DNA of 52,597 nt from Pseudomonas aylmerensis. Lineage in GTDB: Bacteria; Pseudomonadota; Gammaproteobacteria; Pseudomonadales; Pseudomonadaceae. The stretch's first letter is position 1. Each line of letters opens with the position of its first letter. A program made the translations under genes and the position numbers. The notes under the pieces were generated by a model. That model did not search any database. It saw only the letters and a list, made by a program, of their open reading frames with translations, and was not told where the DNA came from. The DNA lies in contig NZ_MAUE01000042.1 of assembly GCF_001702265.1 (NCBI RefSeq), forward strand, positions 1 through 52,597. Reading direction: 5' to 3'. Below are positions 1 through 10,390 of this stretch, piece after piece.

Positions 1-118
1 GATTGCGGTGTGTGAAGACGAAATGAACCGAAAGTTCGACGCTCACAAAACACCGAAAGCTATCACATACCCAATTTGCTGAAGCGAGGCCACATGGTCA
101 CGACTCAGTACCCGAATT
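1..118 (+). other. 23S-5S rRNA internal spacer (end of rRNA operon)
   Basis: This non-coding stretch runs directly into the 5S rRNA and has the look of the Pseudomonas spacer between 23S and 5S. The 23S gene itself lies outside the window. I see no tRNA in it. Confidence 0.75.
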
Positions 119-234
119 TCTTGACGACCATAGAGCATTGGAACCACCTGATCCCATCCCGAACTCAGCAGTGAAACGATGCATCGCCGATGGTAGTGTG
201 GGGTTTCCCCATGTGAGAGTAGGTCATCGTCAAG
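119..234 (+). rRNA. rrf: 5S ribosomal RNA
   Basis: The sequence carries the conserved 5S core (CCTGATCCCATCCCGAACTC, then GTGAAACGATGCATCGCCGATGG split over loops). The two ends, CTTGACGAC near 120 and GTCGTCAAG-like bases near 226-234, pair to form helix I. Length is about 116 nt, as expected. It is the last gene of an rRNA operon and a terminator follows at once. Confidence 0.95.
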
Positions 235-246
235 ATTAAATTCCAG

Positions 247-283
247 AACCCCTGTTTGCTAACGCAGACAGGGGTTTTGTTTT
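247..283 (+). terminator. Rho-independent terminator of the rRNA operon
   Basis: The stem AACCCCTGT / ACAGGGGTT closes a short loop (about 256-269) and is followed by TTTTGTTTT. It lies 12 nt after the 5S rRNA and points the same way. Confidence 0.85.
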
Positions 284-491
284 GGGCGGTCGAAAATGCG
301 CAGATGCCGTCGCGTAGTGCTAATCCTCCGCTGTTCTATTTGATACACGCGATGCGCGTTAACCGTAGCGTCCCGAGCCTGATACTGTCGCGACAGCCAA
401 AATCTCCCCATATCCTGCATCCCAAGACCGCCAATACCGCCTTCAATGCTAAAGTCGCTCCCTCGATTTTGCTTTTCCCAAGGAAGCCGTT

Positions 492-3400
492 ATGCCGGAT
501 GCGACGTCCCTCAGCGCTGGATTCATGGTGGTTCACGGCAACCGCCTGGATGAACTGCGCAGCCTGGTTGTCAGCTGGATGCGTCGATATCCGCTTGCGC
601 CCCTGGAAAACGAAATCGCCCTGGTCCAAAGCAACGGCATTGCTCAGTGGCTCAAGTTGGCCTTGGCCGAAGACCCGGAAGAGGACGATATGGGCGGCTG
701 TGGAATCGCGGCTGCCATCGATGTGCAACTCCCCGGCAGTTTCATGTGGCAGCTCTACCGCATGGTCCTGGGCCGTGACGAAATCCCGCCAAAATCCCTG
801 CTCGATAAAGCCCCGCTGACATGGCGCCTGATGCGCCTGCTCCCGGAGTTGATCGATCAACCGCATTTCGAACCTCTGCAGCGTTTCCTCACTCACGACG
901 CCGATCTGCGCAAACGCTACCAACTCGCTGAGCGCCTGGCCGATCTCTTCGACCAATACCAGGTCTATCGTGCCGACTGGCTGGAAGATTGGGCTGCCGG
1001 TCGCCATCAGTTGCGTACCGGCCGCGGTGAAACCAAACCCTTGGACCCAGCCAACTGCTGGCAAGCTGAGTTATGGCGCGCGCTGTTGCTGGATGTAGGC
1101 GAGGAGGGCATGGCCCAAAGCCGTGCCGGTGTACACCAGCGCTTTATCGAACGCATCAATACCCTTGAGAAAGCCCCATCAGGCTTGCCCTCCCGAGTGA
1201 TTGTCTTCGGTATTTCCTCGTTGCCCGCCCAAGCTCTGGAAGCGCTCGCCGGCCTGGCGCGGTTCAGCCAAGTGTTGTTATGCGTGCACAATCCATGTCG
1301 CCACCATTGGTCCGACATCGTTGCCGACAAAGACCTGCTACGTAACGAATACAAACGCCAGGCGCGTAAAGCCGGCATGCCCGTCACCATCGATCCACAG
1401 ACCCTTCACCAGCACGCCCATCCGCTGCTGGCGGCCTGGGGTAAACAAGGGCGTGACTACATCAGCCTGCTGGACAGTTACGACGACCCCAATAGCTACC
1501 GCGCGGCCTTCCGTGACGGCCGCATCGACCTGTTCAGCGAGAGCGAACCCAGCACCTTGCTCAACCAGCTCCAGGACGACATCCTCGAACTGCGCCCGCT
1601 CAACGAAACCCGTGAGCTATGGCCGGCTGTCGACCTGCAGCGTGATACTTCAATACGCTTTCATGTCGCCCACAGTGCCCAGCGTGAGGTCGAAATCCTC
1701 CACGACCAACTGCTCCAACGCTTCAGCGCGGACCCTGCGCTGCGCCCGCGTGACATCATCGTCATGGTTCCCGACGTCGACAGCTACGCGCCGCACATCC
1801 GTGCCGTATTCGGCCAGTTGGAGCGAACTGATCCACGCTTCATTCCCTTTACCCTCACTGACCAGGGCCAACGTGGCCGCGATCCGCTGCTGATCGCCGT
1901 CGAGCACCTGCTGAAGCTACCCGACAGCCGCTTTCCGGTCAGCGAAATCCTTGACCTGCTGGACGTTCCCGCGCTGCGCGAACGCTTCGCCATCAAGGAG
2001 CGCGACCTGCCCACACTGCATCGCTGGATCGAGGGTGCCGGTATCCGCTGGGGTCTCAATGCCGAGCAACGTGCTGGCCTCGGCCTGCCCAATGAGCTGG
2101 AGCAAAACAGTTGGCGATTCGGCCTGCGCCGCATGTTGCTGGGCTATGCCGTCGGCACGGGTCTCGCCTGCGACGGTATTGAGCCTTACGATGAGATTGG
2201 TGGCCTCGACGCCGCGCTGATCGGTCCTTTGGTCGCTCTGCTCGATGCGCTTAATGACGCGCATCAAGCACTGTCGCAACCGGCCGCCCCACACGAATGG
2301 GGCGAACGCCTGCAACGCTTGATGCAGTTGTTCTTCCTGCCCAGCAGCGAACACGATGACTTCCTGCTGGGCCAACTCGAACAACTGCGAGAAACCTGGC
2401 TGGAAACCTGCGAGTCGGTCGGCCTGTATGACGAGTTACCCCTGACCGTAGTGCGTGAGGCCTGGTTGGCCGGTCTGGATGAGGGCCGTTTGTCCCAACG
2501 CTTCCTCGCCGGAGCTGTCAATTTTTGCACCCTGATGCCCATGCGCGCGATTCCGTTCAAGTTGGTCTGCCTGCTTGGCATGAACGACGGCGATTACCCG
2601 CGTGCGCAACCGCCGCTGGATTTCGACCTGATGGGCAGCGACTACCGCCCCGGCGACCGTTCACGCCGTGAAGATGACCGTTACCTGCTGCTGGAGGCGC
2701 TGCTGTCTGCCCGGGACCAGCTCTACATCAGTTGGGTCGGCCGCAGCATCCGTGACAACAGTGATCGCCCGGCCTCGGTGCTGATCGGCCAATTGCGCGA
2801 TCATCTCGCCAGCGGCTGGCATAACGCACACACACAAGAGCCGTTGCTCGAAGCGATGACCCAGGAGCATCCGCTCCAACCTTTCAGCGCCCGCTACTTC
2901 CATGAAGGCGATGCATTGTTCAGCTATGCGCGTGAATGGCAGTTGCTGCACGCCGCAGTCGAGGCCATTGCCGTAGAGGACGAACTGGCGCCGCACCAGC
3001 AAGAAGAACCCTTGAGTCTCGGCCAGCTGCAGGACTTCCTGCGCAACCCGGTCAAACATTTCTTCAGTCAACGTCTGAAGGTGTTCTTTGAAGCCGCTGA
3101 GGTGCCGTTGGCGGATGAAGAGCCCTTCGTCCTCGATGCATTACAACGCTACAGCCTGAGCGACAGTCTCTTGAGTGCGGCGCTGAGCCATCCCGATCAC
3201 CTCGACCAGGCCCTGAATGCCCAAGCCCTGCGCTTGCAAGGCAGTGGCCTGCTGCCAATGGTCGGTTTCGGCGAGTGCCTGCGCAACGAGCTGATTGAGC
3301 CATTGCCCGACCTGCTGCAGCGCTATCAGCAGCTTCTGGCGCTCTGGCCGCAGCCCCACACTACCGCCGAACCGATCAGTTTTGAGCATCAAGGTATCCA

Positions 3401-3944
3401 GCTGGAAGGCTGGATCAGCGGCCTGCATCGACGCAGTGATGGCGGCCTGCTGAGCGTGACCACCATCCCCAACAGCATTGGCTCGATCAAGACGCGCAAA
3501 TGGCACCGCCTGATTCGGCCCTGGGTCAATCACGTGGTTGCCTGCGCCTGCGGCCTGCCGTTGAGTACAGGGTTGGTGGCCAGCGACGACACCTTGTTGC
3601 TGGCCCCATTGGATCCGACCACTGCCCGGGAGATCCTCGCCAACCTGCTTTTGGCCTGGCACCACGGCATGAGCAAGCCTTTGCCCGTGGCGGTTAAAAC
3701 CGCGTTCGCCTGGCTTGGCCAGACCGATCCGGTCAAGGCCCAGGCCGCTGCCAGCAAGGCCTATGAAGGGGATGGCATGACCACTGATGGCGAACGCCGT
3801 GAAACCCCGGCACTCACGCGACAATTCCCCGATTACGCCGCGCTGGTCGCCAGTGAAGAGTTCGAAGGTTGGTGTGAAACCTTGTACCGCCCACTGATTA
3901 ACGCCGCATGGCGATCTCTCACCCGCGAGGAGGCCGGCGCATGA
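492..3944 (+). CDS. recC: Exodeoxyribonuclease V subunit gamma (RecC)
   Basis: RecC is the Chi-recognising, strand-splitting scaffold of the RecBCD helicase-nuclease that processes double-strand DNA ends for homologous repair. The 1150-residue product is close to the E. coli length of about 1122. Its N-terminus (VVHGNRLDELRSLVVSWM) and the internal stretch around residues 690-720 (LVCLLGMNDGDYPR) are typical of the inactivated helicase-like domains of RecC. The start at 492 has AGGA seven bases upstream. The stop overlaps the recB start as ATGA, so translation of the three subunits is likely coupled. No promoter is obvious in 284-491, which otherwise appears empty. Confidence 0.96.
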   Translation: MPDATSLSAGFMVVHGNRLDELRSLVVSWMRRYPLAPLENEIALVQSNGIAQWLKLALAEDPEEDDMGGCGIAAAIDVQLPGSFMWQLYRMVLGRDEIPPKSLLDKAPLTWRLMRLLPELIDQPHFEPLQRFLTHDADLRKRYQLAERLADLFDQYQVYRADWLEDWAAGRHQLRTGRGETKPLDPANCWQAELWRALLLDVGEEGMAQSRAGVHQRFIERINTLEKAPSGLPSRVIVFGISSLPAQALEALAGLARFSQVLLCVHNPCRHHWSDIVADKDLLRNEYKRQARKAGMPVTIDPQTLHQHAHPLLAAWGKQGRDYISLLDSYDDPNSYRAAFRDGRIDLFSESEPSTLLNQLQDDILELRPLNETRELWPAVDLQRDTSIRFHVAHSAQREVEILHDQLLQRFSADPALRPRDIIVMVPDVDSYAPHIRAVFGQLERTDPRFIPFTLTDQGQRGRDPLLIAVEHLLKLPDSRFPVSEILDLLDVPALRERFAIKERDLPTLHRWIEGAGIRWGLNAEQRAGLGLPNELEQNSWRFGLRRMLLGYAVGTGLACDGIEPYDEIGGLDAALIGPLVALLDALNDAHQALSQPAAPHEWGERLQRLMQLFFLPSSEHDDFLLGQLEQLRETWLETCESVGLYDELPLTVVREAWLAGLDEGRLSQRFLAGAVNFCTLMPMRAIPFKLVCLLGMNDGDYPRAQPPLDFDLMGSDYRPGDRSRREDDRYLLLEALLSARDQLYISWVGRSIRDNSDRPASVLIGQLRDHLASGWHNAHTQEPLLEAMTQEHPLQPFSARYFHEGDALFSYAREWQLLHAAVEAIAVEDELAPHQQEEPLSLGQLQDFLRNPVKHFFSQRLKVFFEAAEVPLADEEPFVLDALQRYSLSDSLLSAALSHPDHLDQALNAQALRLQGSGLLPMVGFGECLRNELIEPLPDLLQRYQQLLALWPQPHTTAEPISFEHQGIQLEGWISGLHRRSDGGLLSVTTIPNSIGSIKTRKWHRLIRPWVNHVVACACGLPLSTGLVASDDTLLLAPLDPTTAREILANLLLAWHHGMSKPLPVAVKTAFAWLGQTDPVKAQAAASKAYEGDGMTTDGERRETPALTRQFPDYAALVASEEFEGWCETLYRPLINAAWRSLTREEAGA

Positions 3945-6900
3945 GCAGCAAACCCTTGGCCCTGGCCTTCCCGCTGCAAGGCAGCCAACTGATCGAAGCC
4001 AGCGCCGGCACCGGCAAGACTTTCACTATTTCCGCGCTGTACTTGCGCCTGGTCCTCGGCCACGGTGGTGATGAATGCGGTTTTGGCCGCGAACTGCTGC
4101 CCCCACAAATTCTGGTAGTGACCTTCACCGACGCTGCCACCAAGGAGTTGCGCGAACGCATTCGCATCCGCCTGGCAGAAGCGGCACGTTTCTTTCGCGA
4201 TGAAATACCGCAACCTGATGCCCTGATTGCCGAGCTGCGTGATCAATACCCGCCTGAGCAGTGGCCCGCCTGCGCCAATCGCCTAGACATCGCCGCCCAG
4301 TGGATGGACGAAGCTGCTGTTTCGACCATCCACAGTTGGTGCCAGCGCATGCTGCGCGAGCACGCGTTCGACAGCGGCAGCCTGTTCACTCAAACCCTGG
4401 AAACTGACCACAGTGATCTGCTTGGCGAAGTCTTGCGCGATTACTGGCGGTTGTTCTGTTACCCGATGCATGACGACGCGCTCAATTGGGTGCGCAACAA
4501 CTGGGGCGGCCCTGCTGCCTTGATGCCACGGGTACGCGCCTTGTTCGGCAGTGAACGACCCACGGATGAAGCCCGTGAACCTGCCGAGTTGATCAACGCC
4601 TGCCTTCAGGAGCGTCGAGCAGCGCTGTTACACCTCAAGGCGCCCTGGCAGCAATGGGCCGCCGAGCTGCGTGACATCTGCCTGCAGGCCGTGGCCGCCA
4701 AAGCCGTCGACGGCCGCAAGATGCAGGCGCGTTACTTCGAACCCTGGTTCGAAAAGATCAGCGCCTGGGCCGCTGACGAAACCCTTGAGCAACTGGACAT
4801 CGGCACTGGCTTCAGCCGCCTGACGCCCGACGGCATGGCCGAAGCCTGGAAGGGCGCCCCGCCGCAGCACCCCGGTATCGACGCCATGGCTGGCCTCAAA
4901 GCTGAGCTCGACGCACTGCCAACGCCTGACGCGGCGGTGTTGCAGCATGCTGCCGGTTGGGTGGGTAAACGCTTCGAAGAAGAAAAACGCCGTCGCGCCG
5001 AAATGGGCTTCGACGACATGCTGATTCGTCTCAACGCCGCCCTCCAGGCCGACGGTGGCGAGCGCCTGGCCAGTGTGATCCGCGAGCAGTTCCCGGTGGC
5101 GCTGATCGACGAATTCCAGGACACCGATCCGGTGCAATACAGCATCTTCGACAGTATCTACCGCATCGAAGAAAACCACCTCGACAGCGGCTTGTTCCTG
5201 ATCGGCGACCCCAAGCAGGCGATCTATGCCTTTCGTGGTGCCGACATCTACACCTACTTGCGTGCGCGCCAATCCACCACCGGCCGCCATCACACCCTGG
5301 GCACCAACTTCCGCTCCAGCCACGCGATGGTCGAGGCGGTGAACCACGTGTTTCAACGTGCGGAAACTGGCCGTGGCGCCTTCCTGTTCCGCGAGCCGGA
5401 CGGCCAGAACCCGGTACCGTTCCACTCGGTGCTGTCCCAAGGCCGCAAGGAGCAATTGCAGATCGACGGCCAAGCAGTGCCAGCGATGAACCTCTGGCAC
5501 CTGCCCACCGATCAGCCGGTTTCCAACGCGGTGTACCGCCAGCAACTGGCCGCGGCCTGCGCCACGCAGATTGTTGAACTGCTCAATGGCGGTCAGCAAG
5601 GCACAGCCGGTTTCCTACATCCGGAGGCGGGTTTTAAAGGCGTGCTGCCGTCAGACATCGCCATCCTGGTGCGCGATGGCAAGGAAGCCCAAGCCGTGCG
5701 CGCCGAGCTGGCCGCCCGGGGCGTGCGCAGTGTTTACCTCTCGGACAAGGACTCAGTGTTCGCCGCCCAGGAAGCCCATGACCTGCTGGCCTGGCTCAAG
5801 GCCTGTGCCGAGCCGGACGTCGAGCGCCCGCTGCGAGCTGCCTTGGCGTGTGTCACCTTGAACCTATCGCTGCCGGAGTTGGAGCGTCTGAATCAGGACG
5901 AGCTGGCGTGGGAATCCCGTGTCATGCAGTTCCGTGGTTACCGCGCCATCTGGCGCACCCAGGGCGTGCTGCCGATGCTGCGTCGCCTGCTGCACGATTT
6001 CAAACTGCCGCAAACCCTGATCGCTCGCAGCGACGGCGAGCGGGTGCTGACCAACCTGCTGCACCTCAGCGAATTGTTGCAACAAGCCGCTGCGGAACTG
6101 GATGGCGAACAGGCGCTGATTCGCCATCTGGCCGAACACCTCGCCTTGTCGGGACAGGCCGGCGAAGAACAGATCCTGCGCCTGGAAAGTGATGAACAAC
6201 TGGTCAAGGTCGTGACCATCCATAAGTCCAAGGGGCTGGAGTACGACCTGGTTTTCCTGCCCTTCATCTGCTCGGCCAAGCCCGTGGACGGCAGCCGCTT
6301 GCCGCTTCACTACCACGACGAGCAGGGTAAATCCCACGTGAGCCTGCGGCCGACCGCCGAGTTGATTGCCCTGGCTGACGACGAGCGCCTGGCCGAAGAC
6401 CTGCGTTTGTTCTACGTCGCCTTGACCCGCGCCAAACACGCCTGCTGGCTGGGTGTCGCCGACCTCAAGCGTGGCAACAGCAGCAGTTCGGTGCTGCACT
6501 TGTCGGCGCTGGGCTATTTGCTCGGCGCGGGTTCGTTGCTGGGCGAATCTGCCGGCCTGGCGCGCTGGTTGCTGGACCTGCAGGAAGGCTGCCCCGCGAT
6601 TCACTACGCCCACGTGCCCGAAGCTCAAGCCATCCTGTTCCACCCGCCGCGTAACGAAGCCACGCTGCTTGCGCCGTTGCTGCCCAAACGCAAGGCCGCG
6701 GAAAACTGGTGGATCGCTTCCTACAGCGCCTTGCGTATTGGCGACAGCATGAGCGCCGCCAGCCTCGAAGCGCCGGAAAGCCCACAAGCCCAGAAGCTGT
6801 TTGATGACGAGCGCCTCGACCCCGACGCACCGCGCGAAGTGGCGGCATCCGGCGGTGATATTCACCGTTTCCCACGTGGCCCGAACCCAGGCACCTTCCT

Positions 6901-7615
6901 CCATGGCCTGTTGGAGTGGGCCGGCGAAGATGGTTTCAACGTAACGCCCGAGGCGATCGAAAAAGCCGTGGGCGCGCGTTGCAATCGGCGCAACTGGGAG
7001 GGCTGGATCGTCACCCTCAGCGACTGGCTCGGTCACTTGCTGCAAACCCCGTTGCCCGTGGATAACGGCCAGGTCAGCCTCAGTGGCTTGCAGCACTACC
7101 AGATCGAAATGGAGTTCTGGTTCGCCAGCCACAAGGTCGATGTACTCGCCCTCGACAAGCTGGTGTGCCAGTACACCCACAACGGCGTGTCTCGCGTCGC
7201 CGCCGAACCGGTGTTGCTCAACGGTATGTTCAAGGGGTTTATCGACCTGACTTTCGAACACGATGGTCGCTATTACGTGGCTGACTACAAATCCAACTGG
7301 CTCGGTCCTGACGATTCGGCCTACACCCAAGCCGCCATGGAACAGTCGATCCTCGAGCATCGGTACGACCTGCAATACGTACTTTACCTGCTGGCCCTGC
7401 ATCGCCAGCTCAAGGCGCGCCTGCCGGACTACGACTACGACCGCCATGTCGGCGGCGCCCTCTACCTGTTCCTGCGCGGTACGCAGGCCGCCAGCCAGGG
7501 CGCGTATTTCACTCGGCCACCGCGTGAATTGATCGAAGGCCTGGATCTGTTGTTCCAGGGCAAGCCCATCCCGCCCAAGGTTGAGCCCGCCTGGGAACAA
7601 GGAGTGTTGTTATGA
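3941..7615 (+). CDS. recB: Exodeoxyribonuclease V subunit beta (RecB)
   Basis: RecB is the 3'-5' helicase and the only nuclease of RecBCD. Residues 20-27 (ASAGTGKT) are Walker A, and 388-396 (LIDEFQDTD) are Walker B. QAIYAFRGAD, TIHKSKGLEYD and YVALTRAKHA are UvrD-type motifs IV, V and VI. The C-terminal nuclease site is intact: D1102 in FIDLTF, then D1115 and K1117 in ADYKSNW, with the same 13-residue spacing as D1067 and D1080 of E. coli. The protein has 1224 residues. I chose the ATG at 3941 because it overlaps the recC stop (ATGA) and has GAGGAG upstream; a longer frame begins at 3908 but lies inside recC. Confidence 0.96.
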   Translation: MSSKPLALAFPLQGSQLIEASAGTGKTFTISALYLRLVLGHGGDECGFGRELLPPQILVVTFTDAATKELRERIRIRLAEAARFFRDEIPQPDALIAELRDQYPPEQWPACANRLDIAAQWMDEAAVSTIHSWCQRMLREHAFDSGSLFTQTLETDHSDLLGEVLRDYWRLFCYPMHDDALNWVRNNWGGPAALMPRVRALFGSERPTDEAREPAELINACLQERRAALLHLKAPWQQWAAELRDICLQAVAAKAVDGRKMQARYFEPWFEKISAWAADETLEQLDIGTGFSRLTPDGMAEAWKGAPPQHPGIDAMAGLKAELDALPTPDAAVLQHAAGWVGKRFEEEKRRRAEMGFDDMLIRLNAALQADGGERLASVIREQFPVALIDEFQDTDPVQYSIFDSIYRIEENHLDSGLFLIGDPKQAIYAFRGADIYTYLRARQSTTGRHHTLGTNFRSSHAMVEAVNHVFQRAETGRGAFLFREPDGQNPVPFHSVLSQGRKEQLQIDGQAVPAMNLWHLPTDQPVSNAVYRQQLAAACATQIVELLNGGQQGTAGFLHPEAGFKGVLPSDIAILVRDGKEAQAVRAELAARGVRSVYLSDKDSVFAAQEAHDLLAWLKACAEPDVERPLRAALACVTLNLSLPELERLNQDELAWESRVMQFRGYRAIWRTQGVLPMLRRLLHDFKLPQTLIARSDGERVLTNLLHLSELLQQAAAELDGEQALIRHLAEHLALSGQAGEEQILRLESDEQLVKVVTIHKSKGLEYDLVFLPFICSAKPVDGSRLPLHYHDEQGKSHVSLRPTAELIALADDERLAEDLRLFYVALTRAKHACWLGVADLKRGNSSSSVLHLSALGYLLGAGSLLGESAGLARWLLDLQEGCPAIHYAHVPEAQAILFHPPRNEATLLAPLLPKRKAAENWWIASYSALRIGDSMSAASLEAPESPQAQKLFDDERLDPDAPREVAASGGDIHRFPRGPNPGTFLHGLLEWAGEDGFNVTPEAIEKAVGARCNRRNWEGWIVTLSDWLGHLLQTPLPVDNGQVSLSGLQHYQIEMEFWFASHKVDVLALDKLVCQYTHNGVSRVAAEPVLLNGMFKGFIDLTFEHDGRYYVADYKSNWLGPDDSAYTQAAMEQSILEHRYDLQYVLYLLALHRQLKARLPDYDYDRHVGGALYLFLRGTQAASQGAYFTRPPRELIEGLDLLFQGKPIPPKVEPAWEQGVLL

Positions 7616-9681
7616 GCCTGTCGCCATTGCCGTTGGAGGAACTGGCGCCCCTCAGCCGCGCCGCCGACCTGCTGCAACTCTTGGAACGTTGGGTGGCGCG
7701 TGGCTGGTTGCGCGCCCTCGACAAAGCCTTCGTCGGCTTCCTGCATGAACTCGACCCGCAGGCCGACCCCCTGGTGCTGCTGGCGGCCGCGCTGACCAGC
7801 CACCAATTGGGCCACGGCCATGTCTGCCTGGACCTGTTCGAGACCCTGAAAGCGCCGGACTTCGCCTTGTCCTTGCCGCCCGAAGGCGATCTGCAGACCA
7901 CCGCCATGCTGCTGCCGTCGCAGTTGCTCGAAGGTCTGGACGGCGCCCATTGGTGCCATGCCCTGGCTGCCAGCGGCCTGGTCGCGTTGGCCGTCGATGG
8001 CAGTGAATCAGCCCAAAGCCGCCCGTTAGTACTGTCCGGCAAGCGCCTGTATTTGCGCCGCTACTGGACCTATGAACGGCGTATCGACACGGCACTGCGC
8101 CAGCGCCTCGCCACCCAGGAAAGCGTCGCTGCCGATTTGCCCCAGCGTTTGAATGGCTTGTTCGACCAGCCCGCGCCCGAGGGTGTGATCGACTGGCAAA
8201 AACTCGCCTGCGCCCTGGCGACTCGCGGGGCATTCAGCATCGTCACCGGTGGTCCCGGTACCGGCAAGACCACCACCGTGGTGCGCCTGCTCGCGTTGTT
8301 GCAGGCGCCTGCGGTGGAAGTCGGCACACCGTTGCGCATCCGCCTGGCCGCACCCACCGGTAAAGCCGCCGCACGGCTTACCGAGTCCATCAGCCAGCAA
8401 GTACTGTCGCTGAAAGTGCCCGAAAGCGTGCGGGAAAAAATCCCGACCCAGGTCACCACGGTTCACCGCCTGCTGGGCAGCCGCCCGGGTACTCGGCATT
8501 TCCGTCATCACCTGGGCAATCCACTGCCGTTGGATGTGCTGGTGGTGGACGAGGCGTCGATGATCGACCTGGAGATGATGGCCAACCTGCTCGACGCCTT
8601 GCCGCCCCATGCGCGGCTGGTGCTGCTGGGGGACAAGGACCAACTGGCGTCGGTGGAGGCGGGCGCCGTACTCGGCGATTTGTGCCGCGACGCCGAGGCC
8701 GGTTGGTACAGCTCCGAGACGCGTCAGTGGCTGCAAGCGGTCAGCGGCGAAGACCTCGATGCCAGCGGCCTGCAGGAAGACCTCGATGGCAGCCACCCGC
8801 TGGCCCAGCAGGTGGTGATGCTGCGTTACTCGCGGCGTTTCGGCGAGGGCAGTGGCATCGGACAATTGGCGCGCTGGGTCAACCAGCAGAATGCCGAAGA
8901 AGCGCGCAAGTTGCTGGCCGCGCGCAGCCATCGCGACCTGTTCTGCGTCAGCCTCAAGGGCGAACACGACCACGCCCTGGAGCGGCTGGTACTGGACGGG
9001 CAGGGCGATGGCGCCGAAGGTTATCGCTATTACCTCAACCTGCTGCACAGCGCGCGCCCGTCCCTGGATACTCCACGCGAGGACGCCGCCTGGACCCACT
9101 GGGCGCAACAACTGTTGCAAGCCTTCGACGCCTTCCAGTTGCTTTGTGCCGTGCGCAAGGGACCGTGGGGGGTGGAAGGCCTCAACCTGCGCATCACCGC
9201 GGCCTTGCGCAAGGTGCGGCTGATCGAAGGTGACGAGCAATGGTACGAAGGCCGCCCGGTGCTGATGACTCGCAACGATTACGGCCTGGGCTTGATGAAC
9301 GGCGATATCGGCATCGCTCTCAAACTGCCCGAAAGCGACGGGGGGCCGCAGGTATTGCGCGTGGCCTTCCCGCGCAATGATGGCCAGGGCGGTGTGCGTT
9401 TTGTACTGCCAAGCCGTCTGAATGATGTCGAAACCGTGTACGCCATGACCGTGCACAAGTCCCAAGGCTCGGAATTCACCCACACGGCGCTGATCCTGCC
9501 GGACGCATTGAACCCGGTGCTCACTAAAGAGCTGATCTATACCGGGATCACCCGCGCCAAGCGCTGGTTCAGCCTGATCGAACCCCGTGGCGGCGTGTTT
9601 GAAGAAGCGGTACGACGCAAGGTCAAGCGCTTGAGCGGGTTGATGCTGGAACTGGGTCAGGAGACGGAAAAAACTGACTGA
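7612..9681 (+). CDS. recD: Exodeoxyribonuclease V subunit alpha (RecD)
   Basis: RecD is the 5'-3' SF1B helicase of RecBCD. Walker A is GGPGTGKT at residues 213-220, Walker B is LVVDEASMID, and the late helicase motifs TVHKSQGSEF and YTGITRAKRW sit near the C-terminus. At 689 residues it is longer than the 608-residue E. coli protein, with the extra length spread over the N-terminal region and a segment near residues 365-400. The ATG overlaps the recB stop as ATGA. A terminator about 55 nt downstream ends the recCBD unit. Confidence 0.96.
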   Translation: MSLSPLPLEELAPLSRAADLLQLLERWVARGWLRALDKAFVGFLHELDPQADPLVLLAAALTSHQLGHGHVCLDLFETLKAPDFALSLPPEGDLQTTAMLLPSQLLEGLDGAHWCHALAASGLVALAVDGSESAQSRPLVLSGKRLYLRRYWTYERRIDTALRQRLATQESVAADLPQRLNGLFDQPAPEGVIDWQKLACALATRGAFSIVTGGPGTGKTTTVVRLLALLQAPAVEVGTPLRIRLAAPTGKAAARLTESISQQVLSLKVPESVREKIPTQVTTVHRLLGSRPGTRHFRHHLGNPLPLDVLVVDEASMIDLEMMANLLDALPPHARLVLLGDKDQLASVEAGAVLGDLCRDAEAGWYSSETRQWLQAVSGEDLDASGLQEDLDGSHPLAQQVVMLRYSRRFGEGSGIGQLARWVNQQNAEEARKLLAARSHRDLFCVSLKGEHDHALERLVLDGQGDGAEGYRYYLNLLHSARPSLDTPREDAAWTHWAQQLLQAFDAFQLLCAVRKGPWGVEGLNLRITAALRKVRLIEGDEQWYEGRPVLMTRNDYGLGLMNGDIGIALKLPESDGGPQVLRVAFPRNDGQGGVRFVLPSRLNDVETVYAMTVHKSQGSEFTHTALILPDALNPVLTKELIYTGITRAKRWFSLIEPRGGVFEEAVRRKVKRLSGLMLELGQETEKTD

Positions 9682-9735
9682 CAGGTCATGCGATATTTCT
9701 AATTCAGTCGCCTGATTTTTCTGAAAAAATAGCGG

Positions 9736-9767
9736 CCCCCGCGAAAGCCTCGCTTCACGGGGTTTTC
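9736..9767 (+). terminator. Terminator after recD
   Basis: CCCCG-c-GAA pairs with TTC-a-CGGGG across a short loop (one C/A mismatch) and TTTT follows. It separates recD from the yfiR unit. Confidence 0.7.
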
Positions 9768-9823
9768 CGTTGCTGTGCTATCGTTGCGGCATCACTTTGT
9801 ACACACCTGAGAGAAATCGCTGC

Positions 9824-10390
9824 ATGAACGTGGCTGTCTCGCCCACAGAGCGCCGTATGAGCTGGGGACGCCTGTTGCTGGTGGCGGTTCTGTGCCTGCT
9901 CGCGCCCGGCGCCTTTGCCCAGGCGTCCAGCCCCGCCGACTCCCGGGCCCAGGCGGTGACCCAAGTAGTGCTGGGTATCCTCAGTTACGCGCGTTGGCCG
10001 GTGGAGCCTGCGCAATTGCGCCTGTGCATCGTCGGGCCGACCCAATACACCGACGACTTGGTCAAGGGCACCACCCAAGCCACCGGCCGCCCGGTGGTGG
10101 TGCAGCGCCTGCTCGCCGACCACCCTGATATCGTCAATAGTTGTGACGCCGTTTACATCGGCAAGCTCAGCGGCGATGAGCGCAGTCGTCTGTTCGCTTC
10201 GTTGATCGGGCACCCGGTGCTGAGCATCAGCGAAGGCGGCGACCAGTGCACGGTCGGCAGCTTGTTCTGCCTGCGGGTCGGCGATGATCAGGTGTCGTTC
10301 GAGGTCAATCTCGACTCCGTGGCGCGCAGCGGCGTGCGCATTCACCCCAGCGTGCTGCAATTGTCCCGCCGTCGAGCGCTTGCGCCATGA
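9824..10390 (+). CDS. yfiR: YfiR-type periplasmic repressor of the diguanylate cyclase YfiN
   Basis: YfiR is a small periplasmic protein that binds and silences the membrane cyclase YfiN; redox state and YfiB relieve it. The product has 188 residues with a signal peptide (hydrophobic run 17-31, likely cleavage after AFA-Q at 32). Four cysteines, C68, C107, C142 and C149, have exactly the spacing of the two disulfide pairs (71/110, 145/152) known in P. aeruginosa YfiR. The ATG at 9824 has GAGAG upstream; an in-frame ATG at 9857 is the alternative. The stop overlaps the next start as ATGA, so the pair is translationally coupled. Confidence 0.9.
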   Translation: MNVAVSPTERRMSWGRLLLVAVLCLLAPGAFAQASSPADSRAQAVTQVVLGILSYARWPVEPAQLRLCIVGPTQYTDDLVKGTTQATGRPVVVQRLLADHPDIVNSCDAVYIGKLSGDERSRLFASLIGHPVLSISEGGDQCTVGSLFCLRVGDDQVSFEVNLDSVARSGVRIHPSVLQLSRRRALAP